Shown: piece by piece, positions 17,847 through 29,626 of the stretch
Position numbering within the stretch: position 1 is the first letter of the stretch
Layout: every line of letters starts with the position of its first letter
From: Nocardia cyriacigeorgica
Lineage (GTDB): Bacteria > Actinomycetota > Actinomycetes > Mycobacteriales > Mycobacteriaceae
DNA length: 64,000 bases
Direction: 5' to 3'
NCBI RefSeq assembly: GCF_010858045.1
Contig: NZ_JAAGVC010000010.1
Coordinates: 1 to 64,000 of the forward strand
Notes under the pieces: generated by a model
What the model was told of the DNA's origin: nothing
Database searches by the model: none
What the model saw: the letters and a program-made list of their open reading frames with translations, nothing else
Position numbers and translations under genes: made by a program

Positions 17847-19772
17847 TCAGTCGGCAGCCGGGCGGATACCGCCCACCTCGGCGAGGGCCGAGCGGAGCAC
17901 ATCGGTGTAGAGGTCGAGGTCGGGCATCGTTTCCGGGTCGGCGTGGAGGGAGATGGTGACAGTGTCGCCGAGGCCGTGGACGCCGTGGGTCAGGTGCATG
18001 ACCGAGCCGAGCGCGGGAAAGCCAGCGGTGAACAGGACGGGAGCCGCGCCGAAGGTGAGATCGGCCGGGCCGCGGTGGACGCTGGAGACGACGGTATGGC
18101 CGGCAATCGATTCCGGCACGATGTCGATCGGATAGCGGTCGACGTCGCGGCGCAGGATCGGGGCGGGCAGCGCGGCGGTGACCCGGTCCTGGGCAGCCAG
18201 CAGCGGGTGCGACGCGCGGGTGCGGCGGGCGGCGAGATCGGCGGCGATCAGTTCGGCCCGGCGGCGCGGATCGGGCTCACCGGAAAATAGTTCGACGCCG
18301 AGGCTGCGGTAATTGTTGCGCGGCGCCGCTCCCGCGACCCGGTCACGGACCAGAGCGGCCGCGCTTCGCAGCCGACCGGCATCGCGTGAGACCACCTGAT
18401 CCGGTGCGGGCAAGGCCATCGGCACCTGCGCACCCAGCCGGTCCACCGGCTCGCCGCGCTGGTCCAGATACCGCTCCAGCGCGATCGACACCGCCGTCAG
18501 CGCAAGCACCGTCACGCTGAAACCCGGTGCCCGCAGCCACGCCACCGGACACACGATCATCCGCACCGCATGGCCTCCGACCTCGCCGGGGCCATTCAGA
18601 ACGCTCGCCGCGAACCCACCGCCCGCCTCGGGCAACTCCCCTGCCGCTGTCGCCTCCGCCAGCTCCCGCTGGGCACGAAACGCGCCGATGCCGCCGACCA
18701 CGGTGCGTGCCATGCGGACCGGGATGCCGGCGACAGCCGCACCGAGCCGGACGGCTTCGACAGCCGCACCGAACCGGATCGCTTTGGCGGCCGCACCGAC
18801 CCGAATCGTTCTGACCGCCGCACCGAACCGGATCGCTGCTGCGGCGGCGGTGCGGACGATCTCACGTCCGGTGGCGGCGGCGCGTCCCGCCCGGTGGCGC
18901 GCAGCGCCGGACGGAGTGCCGATGTCGGGTACGCGCTCCCGCGAGTCCGCTCGGTCACGCCGTGACCGCGCGGCCGAGACCTGCGGCGACGAATCGGCAG
19001 GTTCCGCCGCGAGCAATTCGTTTTCCCGCTGATCACGCGATGCCGCTGGAGATCGCCGCGAGCCGCGGACCGGCGGGGCGAACAGGGCGCGCGCCAGCTC
19101 GGCCGCACGTCTTCCATCGGCGAGCGCATGCGACATCTGCAACACCGCGACGGTGACCCGGGGCGCCGCCGTGGATCCGGACGGATCGGCGGTGACGTCC
19201 GCCGCGCGCCGGAGCTCGGTCAGTCCAGTCGTTCCGGAGACGCGGCCCGGGCCGGTCGGAGGCCCGCTCACATCGACCTCGCCCGGTGCGGCGCCCGTGG
19301 CCCGGTCGGCCGCGACGGATCCGGACGGGCCTGCGAGGGCCTCGGCGGCAGCCGGGATCGAGCCGGATTCGACCTCACCGAGGGCGCTCTCCCCCCGCGA
19401 CGGCAGCGGCGCCCCGGTGATTCCCCGGAACACATGTAGCCGCCAAGGATGCACGGCTGCGTCGACGCCCGTTGCGAGTACCTCGCCGAGTGCCTGCTCC
19501 AGGTGCTCCCAATCAGCTTGCGGCAGCCGATATTCGACGAACTGCCCGGCGTCGAACGCGCACGGCACCCAGGTCGGGTACGCGAGATCGCGGGGCGCCG
19601 GACGCAGGCGCACACAGAGGTCGGGGATGCGCGCGCTGCGGCGGGCGATGATCGCGCGCAGCTGGTCGGTGCTCAGCTCGGATTCGGCGAAACAGTAGAG
19701 CAGGAACAGGTCGTTGCGGGTGCGGCCGGACAGCCAGTACATCGTCGCGTCCTGCGGCTGCACCGTACTCAT
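17847..19772 (-). CDS. wax ester synthase/DGAT-like acyltransferase with large low-complexity inserts
   Basis: 641 aa, against about 450-480 for usual WS/DGAT proteins. The N-terminus MYWLSGRTRNDLFLLYCF and the acyltransferase motif region VAVLQMSHALADGRRAAELA are recognisable. The catalytic HHxxxDG reads S-H-A-L-A-D-G (residues 214-220): the second His, Asp and Gly are kept and the first His is Ser. The C-terminal half has NYRSLGVELF and HGLGDTVTISLHADP, as in family members. Two inserts rich in Ala/Gly/Arg lie at about 120-204 and 250-370; the second contains a tandem repeat. Possible role: triacylglycerol or wax ester formation. Confidence 0.75.
   Translation of the reverse strand: MSTVQPQDATMYWLSGRTRNDLFLLYCFAESELSTDQLRAIIARRSARIPDLCVRLRPAPRDLAYPTWVPCAFDAGQFVEYRLPQADWEHLEQALGEVLATGVDAAVHPWRLHVFRGITGAPLPSRGESALGEVESGSIPAAAEALAGPSGSVAADRATGAAPGEVDVSGPPTGPGRVSGTTGLTELRRAADVTADPSGSTAAPRVTVAVLQMSHALADGRRAAELARALFAPPVRGSRRSPAASRDQRENELLAAEPADSSPQVSAARSRRDRADSRERVPDIGTPSGAARHRAGRAAATGREIVRTAAAAAIRFGAAVRTIRVGAAAKAIRFGAAVEAVRLGAAVAGIPVRMARTVVGGIGAFRAQRELAEATAAGELPEAGGGFAASVLNGPGEVGGHAVRMIVCPVAWLRAPGFSVTVLALTAVSIALERYLDQRGEPVDRLGAQVPMALPAPDQVVSRDAGRLRSAAALVRDRVAGAAPRNNYRSLGVELFSGEPDPRRRAELIAADLAARRTRASHPLLAAQDRVTAALPAPILRRDVDRYPIDIVPESIAGHTVVSSVHRGPADLTFGAAPVLFTAGFPALGSVMHLTHGVHGLGDTVTISLHADPETMPDLDLYTDVLRSALAEVGGIRPAAD
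18736..18843. repeat. four tandem 27-bp imperfect repeats inside the WS/DGAT-like gene
   Basis: Units at 18736, 18763, 18790 and 18817 each begin GCCGCACCGA and continue with a CCGGATCG-like core. They encode, on the minus strand, nine-residue units of the type I-R-F-G-A-A-V/A plus two variable residues. The frame is preserved, so copy number can vary without breaking the gene. Confidence 0.85.
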
Positions 19773-19890
19773 GCGGCGACGATAACGACCCGGTGGCGAG
19801 ACCGCTGAGGTGGGCAGAAAACCATCGACTGGACACCGCGCGCGGTGCTACCGTCTGTAGTAGAACCCAATTCACTCTCCTCAGGGTCGG

Positions 19891-21516
19891 GTGTCGACTA
19901 TGGCTGCACTGGAACGCACACTGAGTTCGCAGGCCAACGCGGTGGACGATCGATATCGCGCCGCGGCATTCGTGAAGCGCTCGATCAACAAGGTCTTCCC
20001 GACGCACTGGTCGTTCCTGCTGGGTGAGATCGCGTTGTACTCGTTCATCATCCTGCTGCTGTCGGGTGTGTACCTGACGCTGTACTTCGACCCGTCGATG
20101 GCCCACGTCGTCTACGACGGCGCCTACCAGCCGTTGCGTGGTGTGGGCATGTCGCGGGCGTACGAGACGGCGCTGAACATCTCCTTCGAGGTGCGCGGTG
20201 GCCTGTTCGTGCGCCAGGTGCATCACTGGGCGGCGCTGCTGTTCGCGGCCTCGATCATCGTGCACCTGCTGCGCATCTTCTTCACCGGCGCGTTCCGCAA
20301 GCCGCGTGAGGCGAACTGGGTGATCGGTTCGCTGCTGCTGATCATGGCGATGTTCGAAGGCTTCTTCGGCTACTCGCTGCCCGACGACCTGCTCTCCGGC
20401 ACCGGACTGCGGGCGGCGTTCTCCGGCATCACCATCGGGCTGCCCGTCGTCGGCACCTGGCTGCACTGGCTGATGTTCGGCGGCGACTTCCCCGGCGACA
20501 TCATCATCCCGCGCCTCTACATCGCCCATGTGCTGCTGTTCCCCGGTATCATGCTGGCCCTGATCGCGGCCCATATCGCGATCGTCTGGTATCAGAAGCA
20601 CACCCAGTTCCCGGGTCCGGGCCGCAGCGAGCGGAACGTGGTGGGCGCACGCATCGTGCCGGTGTTCGCCGCCGATCAGGGCGCGTTCTTCGCGTTCACC
20701 CTCGGTGTGGTCGGACTGATGGGCGGGCTCCTGCAGATCAACCCGATCTGGAACCTGGGACCGTACAACCCCTCGCAGGTCTCGGCCGGCTCCCAGCCCG
20801 ACTTCTACATGATGTGGACCGATGGCCTCGCCCGGTTGATGCCACCATGGGAGCTCTACCTGGGCCGCTACACCGTGCCTGCGGTGACCTGGGTGGCACT
20901 GACCATGGGCCTGGTGTTCGTGCTGCTGATCGCCTACCCGTGGATCGAGAAACGTCTCACCGGCGACAGAGCCCACCACAACCTGCTGCAACGTCCGCGC
21001 GACGTCCCGGTACGCACGGCCATCGGCGCCATGGCCATCACCTTCTACGTGGTGCTGACGCTGGCCTGCGTCAACGACATCATCGCCTACAAGTTCAACA
21101 TCTCGTTGAACGCCACCACCTGGGCCGGACGCATCGGCCTGCTGCTCGGCCCGCCGTTCGCCTACTTCCTGGCCTACCGGTTCTGCCTCGGCTTGCAGCG
21201 CAGCGACCGCGCGGTGCTCGAGCACGGCATCGAGACCGGTGTGATCAAGCGACTGCCGCATGGTGAGTACATCGAGGTGCACCAGCCGCTGGGCCCGGTG
21301 GACGAGCACGGCCATCCGCTCCCGCTGGAATACCAGGGCGCCCCGGTGCCCAAGAAGATGAACAAGCTGGGCCTGGCCGGCAAACCCGGCACCGGCAGTT
21401 TGCTGCGCGCCGATCCGCGCGAGGAATCCGCACGCAATCTGGCGATCGAAGAGGAAGAGGAACACCGGCAGCTCGCGGTGCTGCGCAACCAGCAGGACCT
21501 GGAATCCGGGCACTGA
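19891..21516 (+). CDS. qcrB: cytochrome bc1 complex cytochrome b subunit (QcrB), stand-alone copy
   Basis: 541 aa, starting at GTG 19891 or ATG 19900. [19 protein letters not shown] and [19 protein letters not shown] are actinobacterial QcrB signatures. Haem-b ligands are probably H111/H125 in helix B and H213/H228 in helix D. The Qo-site region includes [12 protein letters not shown] (residues 302-313, the Q203-binding area in mycobacteria) and PPWE at 318-321. The long C-terminal tail (NDLLQ-type RPRDVPVRT ... [16 protein letters not shown]) is also typical. It would oxidise menaquinol in the inner membrane. No qcrC, qcrA or ctaE is adjacent, which is unusual; it may be an extra copy. Confidence 0.93.
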   Translation: MSTMAALERTLSSQANAVDDRYRAAAFVKRSINKVFPTHWSFLLGEIALYSFIILLLSGVYLTLYFDPSMAHVVYDGAYQPLRGVGMSRAYETALNISFEVRGGLFVRQVHHWAALLFAASIIVHLLRIFFTGAFRKPREANWVIGSLLLIMAMFEGFFGYSLPDDLLSGTGLRAAFSGITIGLPVVGTWLHWLMFGGDFPGDIIIPRLYIAHVLLFPGIMLALIAAHIAIVWYQKHTQFPGPGRSERNVVGARIVPVFAADQGAFFAFTLGVVGLMGGLLQINPIWNLGPYNPSQVSAGSQPDFYMMWTDGLARLMPPWELYLGRYTVPAVTWVALTMGLVFVLLIAYPWIEKRLTGDRAHHNLLQRPRDVPVRTAIGAMAITFYVVLTLACVNDIIAYKFNISLNATTWAGRIGLLLGPPFAYFLAYRFCLGLQRSDRAVLEHGIETGVIKRLPHGEYIEVHQPLGPVDEHGHPLPLEYQGAPVPKKMNKLGLAGKPGTGSLLRADPREESARNLAIEEEEEHRQLAVLRNQQDLESGH

Positions 21517-21526
21517 CCACTGCGAA

Positions 21527-21554
21527 GGCCCCGAGTCCGAATCGACCCGGGGCC
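21527..21554. terminator. hairpin terminator after qcrB
   Basis: GGCCCCG / CGGGGCC stem with inner GTC/GAC pairing, located 10 bases after the qcrB stop and before the convergent DUF397 gene. Confidence 0.6.
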
Positions 21555-21585
21555 CGTGATGCTGTGTTGCGGCTGCGGCCCGACG

Positions 21586-21798
21586 CTACTGTCGGCGCCC
21601 GAACTGGCCACTGGCCAGGCCGGATAGGAAAGCGTCCCACTCGCCGGGGGCGAAGGCCAGCACCGGTCCGTTCCCGCTGTCCTTGGTGTCCCGGACCGCC
21701 ACGTTGCCGTCGACGAGATGCGCGACTTCCACGCAGTTCCCGTCCGGGCCACTGTGCCGGCTCTTCCGCCACACAGCGCCCGTCAAATCAACCTCCAC
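21586..21798 (-). CDS. DUF397 domain-containing protein
   Basis: 70 aa. The whole length is a DUF397 domain: VWRKSRHSGPDGNCVEVAHL, VAVRDTKDSGNGPVLAF and PGEWDAFLSGL. In Streptomyces and relatives DUF397 proteins are often encoded next to an XRE (Scr1-like) regulator and behave as small partners of it, possibly antitoxin-like. No XRE gene adjoins this copy; upstream is an AT-richer stretch without genes. Confidence 0.92.
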   Translation of the reverse strand: MEVDLTGAVWRKSRHSGPDGNCVEVAHLVDGNVAVRDTKDSGNGPVLAFAPGEWDAFLSGLASGQFGRRQ

Positions 21799-22228
21799 GG
21801 CACCGACTCCTTTGCTGCGTCACGATATTTTGTTCTGACTTCTGACTTGCTCCGATCAACCGGCATCCGACACCGAACGACGAACGCCGTGGTGCGCCTG
21901 GTGATAGCGCGCAACTTCCCCTGTACGCCTGTCTGCACTCGCATTTCCGAGAACGCACGGGCGGCGAGGCGAAAACACCCACGTGGGCGGGCCTCGCGCA
22001 GTGAACCCTAGCAGGTTCATCCATAGTTTGCCGGTCTCTTGCCCACTACCACAACACTTTTGCCAAGCTTGCGAAGTTTTGTCGTTGCGGAAACATTGCC
22101 AGCTTCCGGCTTTCTTTCTGGGACGGTTTCGGTAGTTGAAGTATTCATCGGATGTGATTGGACTGTGATCGGTCATAAATGCCCGATCCGATACTCCGCG
22201 CGAGCACAACGCCGAACCGGCGTGGATC
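21799..22228. other. AT-richer intergenic region without a gene
   Basis: 430 bases, clearly less GC-rich than its surroundings, especially 22030-22200 (for example CCACAACACTTTTGCC). No frame in it has actinobacterial codon bias or a recognisable domain. It lies upstream of both DUF397 and DUF309, so holds both promoters. Composition hints at a foreign or decayed segment. Confidence 0.5.
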
Positions 22229-22780
22229 ATGGAGAACATGGTCGAACGCGATCGCGACGCCACAGGTCGCGCCCTCAACGCCCGTCCCCGAGACCGGCTC
22301 GGGCGCCCGCTGCCACCGGGTAGCCAGGGTGTTCCCCGAATTCCCGATGACTTGAATCTGCCACCCCAGCAAACTCTCACCTACGCTCAGCAACTACTCG
22401 ACGACGGCTTGGCATTCAACGCACACGAGGTTTTGGAGGCGGCCTGGAAGAACGGCCCGTTCGCCGAACGGATGCTGTGGCAGGGGCTGGCGCAGTATGC
22501 CGTGGGGCTCACCCACATTCAGCGCGGCAACACGAAGGGCGCGCATACCCTACTGGCCCGAGCGATAAACCGGCTTTCCACGTTCGAGGCCGATTTCGAG
22601 AGTGATTCCGATTACACCGAAGCCGGTGCGGAAAGTCCCCGATCCTTTCCCTACGGCATCGACGGCGCCGGTTTGATCGCCCACGCACAGAGCCTGCTCG
22701 CCGACCTGGAGTCCGGCATGCCGATACCCCAGGACAGGCTGGAGCCGCGCCTGTGCGTCGCGACCTCCCGGCCCGGCTGA
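22229..22780 (+). CDS. DUF309 domain-containing protein
   Basis: 183 aa (ATG 22229; ATG 22238 possible). The DUF309 helix pattern is present: LTYAQQLLDDGLAFNAHEVLEAAWKN with the conserved F-x-A-H-E-x-x-E, then LWQGLAQYAVGLTHIQRGNTKGA and ARAINRL. The family is all-alpha, with a conserved HE pair that may bind a metal; function unknown. The N-terminal 45 residues are Pro/Arg-rich and unstructured. It ends 16 bases before gluQ and is probably co-transcribed with it. Confidence 0.85.
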   Translation: MENMVERDRDATGRALNARPRDRLGRPLPPGSQGVPRIPDDLNLPPQQTLTYAQQLLDDGLAFNAHEVLEAAWKNGPFAERMLWQGLAQYAVGLTHIQRGNTKGAHTLLARAINRLSTFEADFESDSDYTEAGAESPRSFPYGIDGAGLIAHAQSLLADLESGMPIPQDRLEPRLCVATSRPG

Positions 22781-22796
22781 CCCTGCCGCATCTACC

Positions 22797-23729
22797 ATGA
22801 CCGGAATGCCGACCGACCTCGCTCCCGCGGGCCGATACGCACCGAGCCCGTCCGGTGACCTGCACCTCGGTAATCTGCGCACGGCCCTGCTGGCCTGGCT
22901 CTTCGCCCGCAGCACCGGGCGCAGATTCGTGCTGCGCATCGACGATCTGGATCGGGTGCGCGCGGGCGCCGAGGCCAGGCAACTGGCCGATCTCGCCGCG
23001 ATCGGCCTGGACTGGGACCCGCCGGTGGTCCGCCAATCCGACCGGCTGCCGCACTACACCGCGGCCATCGACCACCTCACCGCCGCCGGTCTGACATATG
23101 AATGCTTCTGTACCAGAAGGGAAATCCAGCAGGCGGCGACCGCACCGCACGGACCGATGGGCGCCTATCCCGGCACCTGCCGCGACCTGACTGAGGCCGA
23201 ACGCGCGGCCAAACGCGCCGAGGGCAGGCCCGCCGGACTGCGCCTGCGGGCCGCGGTGACCGAGTTCGAGGTGATCGATCAACTGCACGGCCGTTATCGC
23301 GGGCCGGTCGACGATGTCGTGCTGCGGCGCGGCGACGGCGTCCCTGCCTACAACCTCGCGGTCGTGGTCGACGATGCCGAACAGGGCGTCGACCAAGTGG
23401 TGCGCGGTGACGACCTGCTGCCGTCCACGCCACGCCAGGCCTATCTGGCCACGCTGCTCGACCTGCCGGTGCCGCAGTACGCACATGTTCCGTTGGTACT
23501 CAACGACTCCGGGAAGCGATTGGCCAAACGCGACGGCGCGGTGACCCTGGCCGACCGGCACGCCCTCGGCGAGAGCACCGGACAGGTGGTCGCCGCGCTG
23601 GCGCGTTCCCTCGGCTTCACCGCGGGCACCGCAGCGGAGTTGCTGACCGAATTCGACCCGCTCGAGCTGCCCTCGAAGCCCTGGACGCTCGACCCGGACG
23701 GGTTGTTGCCACCCGATCGATGTCCGTAA
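22797..23729 (+). CDS. gluQ: glutamyl-Q tRNA(Asp) synthetase
   Basis: 310 aa, class I aminoacyl-tRNA synthetase catalytic core without an anticodon-binding domain. ATP-site motifs are [14 protein letters not shown] (HIGH-type) and [11 protein letters not shown] (KMSKS-type). The zinc site typical of GluQRS is intact: CFC near 103-105 and Y-P-G-T-C later. It activates glutamate and attaches it to the queuosine base at position 34 of tRNA-Asp, so it needs Q-modified tRNA. Tgt and a YhhQ-type transporter within 5 kb support that assignment over a truncated GltX. Confidence 0.93.
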   Translation: MTGMPTDLAPAGRYAPSPSGDLHLGNLRTALLAWLFARSTGRRFVLRIDDLDRVRAGAEARQLADLAAIGLDWDPPVVRQSDRLPHYTAAIDHLTAAGLTYECFCTRREIQQAATAPHGPMGAYPGTCRDLTEAERAAKRAEGRPAGLRLRAAVTEFEVIDQLHGRYRGPVDDVVLRRGDGVPAYNLAVVVDDAEQGVDQVVRGDDLLPSTPRQAYLATLLDLPVPQYAHVPLVLNDSGKRLAKRDGAVTLADRHALGESTGQVVAALARSLGFTAGTAAELLTEFDPLELPSKPWTLDPDGLLPPDRCP

Positions 23730-23769
23730 CGTACCCACCGACCGATCTGTCGACGGACGAGGATTACTT

Positions 23770-24519
23770 ATGACAAGCGGTGGGTACGACCCCAACCAGT
23801 ATCCGCAGGGCGGGCAGCCGTACGGGCAGCAGCAATTCGGGCAGCAGCCACAGTACGGCGAGCAGCCGAAGTACGACCAGCAGCCGCCGCAGCAGCCGTA
23901 CGGCCAGCCGCAGTTCGGTCAGCAGCAGCCGTACGGCCAGCAGCCGCAGGACCCCTACGCCCAGCAGGGGCAGTACGGGCAGCAGCCGCAGTACGGGCAG
24001 CAGCCGTACGGCCAGCAGGATCCGTACCCGCAGCAGCAGTACGGGCAGCAGGGCTACGGACAGTACGGCCAGCAGCCGGGATTCGGTGGGCAGCCGGGTG
24101 ATCTGCTGACTCGGTTCGGTGCGCGATTCATCGATGGGATCATCGCCGGTATCCCGGCGTCCATCGTCTACTTCGTCATCGTGTTCGCGATCAACAGCCT
24201 GTTCGGCTCGATCCTCGCGTGGATCCTGTACTTCGCGATCGTCAGCGCGTACTTCGTGCTGTGCGAGATGAACATGGGCACGACGCTGGGCAAGAAGATC
24301 CTCGGCCTGCGCGTCATCGCCCCCGGCGGTGCGCCCAAGATCAGCCCCGAGGTGTCGATCAAGCGCAACATCTACCTGATCGTCAACATCATCCCGTGCC
24401 TGGGCCAGCTGGCCAGCCTGGGCCTGGCCATCTACATGGCGATCACCATCGAGCAGGACCCGAACAAGCAGGGCTGGCACGACAAGTTCGCCGGCGGGAC
24501 GCAGGTCGTCAAGGGCTGA
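23770..24519 (+). CDS. RDD family membrane protein with Q/Y/P-rich N-terminal repeats
   Basis: 249 aa. Residues 1-112 are a low-complexity array of YGQQP / FGQQP-like units. The RDD domain follows ([20 protein letters not shown], with R and D at the signature positions). Three to four TM helices are visible ([54 protein letters not shown]). RDD proteins are proposed transporters or accessory proteins; the N-terminal tail is typical of Corynebacteriales. RBS GAGGA seven bases before ATG 23770. Confidence 0.9.
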   Translation: MTSGGYDPNQYPQGGQPYGQQQFGQQPQYGEQPKYDQQPPQQPYGQPQFGQQQPYGQQPQDPYAQQGQYGQQPQYGQQPYGQQDPYPQQQYGQQGYGQYGQQPGFGGQPGDLLTRFGARFIDGIIAGIPASIVYFVIVFAINSLFGSILAWILYFAIVSAYFVLCEMNMGTTLGKKILGLRVIAPGGAPKISPEVSIKRNIYLIVNIIPCLGQLASLGLAIYMAITIEQDPNKQGWHDKFAGGTQVVKG

Positions 24520-24552
24520 GCTGCGGCTACCGACTCCCGGTGCCGGACGCAG

Positions 24553-24588
24553 ATGAAGGGGCGCACCGAAACCGGTGCGCCCCTTCAT
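24553..24588. terminator. bidirectional terminator
   Basis: Perfect 15-bp stem (24553-24567 with 24574-24588) and 6-base loop, between the convergent RDD and DUF4190 genes. Confidence 0.85.
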
Positions 24589-24637
24589 TGTTGCTGTGGT
24601 CGGGCGGGCCCGAGTTGTCCGCGGGCGACCGCCGCGA

Positions 24638-25228
24638 CTACGGACCCGCGACGATTCCGATGATATTGAGGATCCACACGATCACACCGAGACCGATGCT
24701 CACCGCGCCGACCCAGATCGCGGCCTGGGCGAACCCACGACCCTCCTGGCCGGTCTGGTCGATCTGCTTCTGTGCAACCACGCCCAGAATCAGTCCGACC
24801 GTCGAGACCACGAACAAACCGCAGCACAGCAGGCCGATGCACGAGGTGATCAGCGCGCCGATCGCCATACCGTTGGTGCCCTGCGGCGGCATGCCGTAGC
24901 CGGGGTACCCGGCCTGATACGGGGCTCCGTAGCCCGGCTGCGGATACGGCTGCTGCGCATACGGATCCGGCGCGGGCTGCTGATACGCCGGGTATTGCGG
25001 GGCGGCCGGGTATTGGGGCTGCGAACCCGAGGGATACTGCGGCGGCGCGCCCGCGGCCGGCTGGGAGGGATACTGCGGCGCGGCCGGATACTGCTGCTGC
25101 CCCGACGGATATCCGGGCTGCTCGGCTGCGGGGTACTGCGGGACCGAACCGGCACCACCTGACTCCGACGACACGCCTTGGCCGCCGTACTGCTTCCACC
25201 ACTCGTCGGAATCGCCGGGATTGGTCAT
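24638..25228 (-). CDS. DUF4190-type membrane protein with YP/Q-rich N-terminus
   Basis: 196 aa from ATG 25228. Residues 1-110 are Tyr/Pro/Gln/Gly-rich with repeated QYPAAPQYP-like units. The remainder holds two TM segments in the DUF4190 arrangement: IGALITSCIGLLCCGLFVVS, and AIWVGAVSIGLGVIVWILNII, separated by a short basic loop. Its repeat style resembles that of the convergent RDD protein although the membrane domains differ. Role unknown. Divergent from the transporter gene at 25257, with overlapping 5' regions. Confidence 0.82.
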   Translation of the reverse strand: MTNPGDSDEWWKQYGGQGVSSESGGAGSVPQYPAAEQPGYPSGQQQYPAAPQYPSQPAAGAPPQYPSGSQPQYPAAPQYPAYQQPAPDPYAQQPYPQPGYGAPYQAGYPGYGMPPQGTNGMAIGALITSCIGLLCCGLFVVSTVGLILGVVAQKQIDQTGQEGRGFAQAAIWVGAVSIGLGVIVWILNIIGIVAGP

Positions 25229-25256
25229 GGCTACACCATATGGCAAACCTGGTTGG

Positions 25257-26039
25257 ATGAGTCGGGTGAGTGATTCGAACAAACCCGCCGATCACGAGGG
25301 GTCTGGGCGCCCCGCGTCGAACCATGCGGCATTCGCCCAGGTCGCGCGGGGCTACTACACCCCCATCGTGGCGCTGTTCACGGCCACGCTGATCATTTCC
25401 AACGTCTGCGCGACCAAGGGCGTGCAGTTCTTCTCCGACAAGTCGGTGACGCTCGGGCCGCTCGAGGTGCTGCCCATCTCCACCGACGGCGCGTTCTTCC
25501 TCTTCCCGCTGGCCTACATCCTCGGCGACGTACTGAGCGAGGTCTACGGTTTCCGCGCCACCCGCCGCGCCATCTACTACGGCTTCGCCGCGCTCCTGCT
25601 GATGGTGGTGTGCTTCGCGATCGCGATCCAACTGCCGCCCGCGGTCTTCTACGAGAACCAGGAGGCGTTCCGCACCGTCCTCGGCACCACGCCGCAGCTG
25701 GTGGCCGCCGGGCTGGCCGGGTATTTCGTGGGCCAGCTGCTGAACTCGGCGACGCTGGTGCTGATCAAGGAGCGGACCAAGGAAAAGCACCTGTGGGCCC
25801 GGCTGATCGGCTCGACCGTGGTCGGCGAGTTCGCCGATACCCTGATCTTCTGCTCGATCGCCGCCACCGCCATCGGCATCGACAGCTGGCAGCAGTTCAT
25901 CAACTACCTGATCGTCGGATTCCTCTGGAAGACGCTGATCGAGGTGCTGCTCCTGCCGATCACCTACCGCATCATCGCGGTGCTCAAGAAGCACGAACCC
26001 AGCTACGCCCCTGCGGGATCCGACCCGCTGCACGGCTGA
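25257..26039 (+). CDS. yhhQ: queuosine precursor transporter (YhhQ / DUF165 family)
   Basis: 260 aa from ATG 25257 (GTG 25266 also fits). Six TM helices. Family landmarks are LIISNVCATKGVQFF near the N-terminus, TDGAFFLFPLAYILGDVLSEVYGFRATRRAIYYGF, GYFVGQLLNS and a C-terminal WARLIGSTVVGEFADTLIF. YhhQ of E. coli imports preQ0/preQ1, and homologs can carry queuine. Together with gluQ and tgt nearby it argues for salvage rather than synthesis of the Q precursor. Minus-strand DUF4190 start lies 29 bases upstream. Confidence 0.9.
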   Translation: MSRVSDSNKPADHEGSGRPASNHAAFAQVARGYYTPIVALFTATLIISNVCATKGVQFFSDKSVTLGPLEVLPISTDGAFFLFPLAYILGDVLSEVYGFRATRRAIYYGFAALLLMVVCFAIAIQLPPAVFYENQEAFRTVLGTTPQLVAAGLAGYFVGQLLNSATLVLIKERTKEKHLWARLIGSTVVGEFADTLIFCSIAATAIGIDSWQQFINYLIVGFLWKTLIEVLLLPITYRIIAVLKKHEPSYAPAGSDPLHG

Positions 26040-26102
26040 CGCACCCGGCCCGCGCCCTCGCCCGAGAGCGGGGGCGCGCCGGCGCCGGTAGGGTCGCCGA
26101 TC

Positions 26103-29622
<3,520 letters not shown>

Positions 29623-29626
<4 letters not shown>

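Noticed and set aside
18736..18843. Tandem repeats considered as a CRISPR array
   Set aside because: Units are contiguous without unique spacers, preserve a reading frame, and lie inside a coding sequence.
22024..22380. Minus-strand frame between DUF397 and DUF309 as a lost XRE partner
   Set aside because: Residues such as FNYRNRPRKKAGSWQCFRNDK show no HTH pattern, and the frame extends into the DUF309 gene.
23770..24519. Q-rich repeat read as a sequencing or assembly artefact
   Set aside because: The RDD domain follows in frame, and such tails are common in Corynebacteriales.
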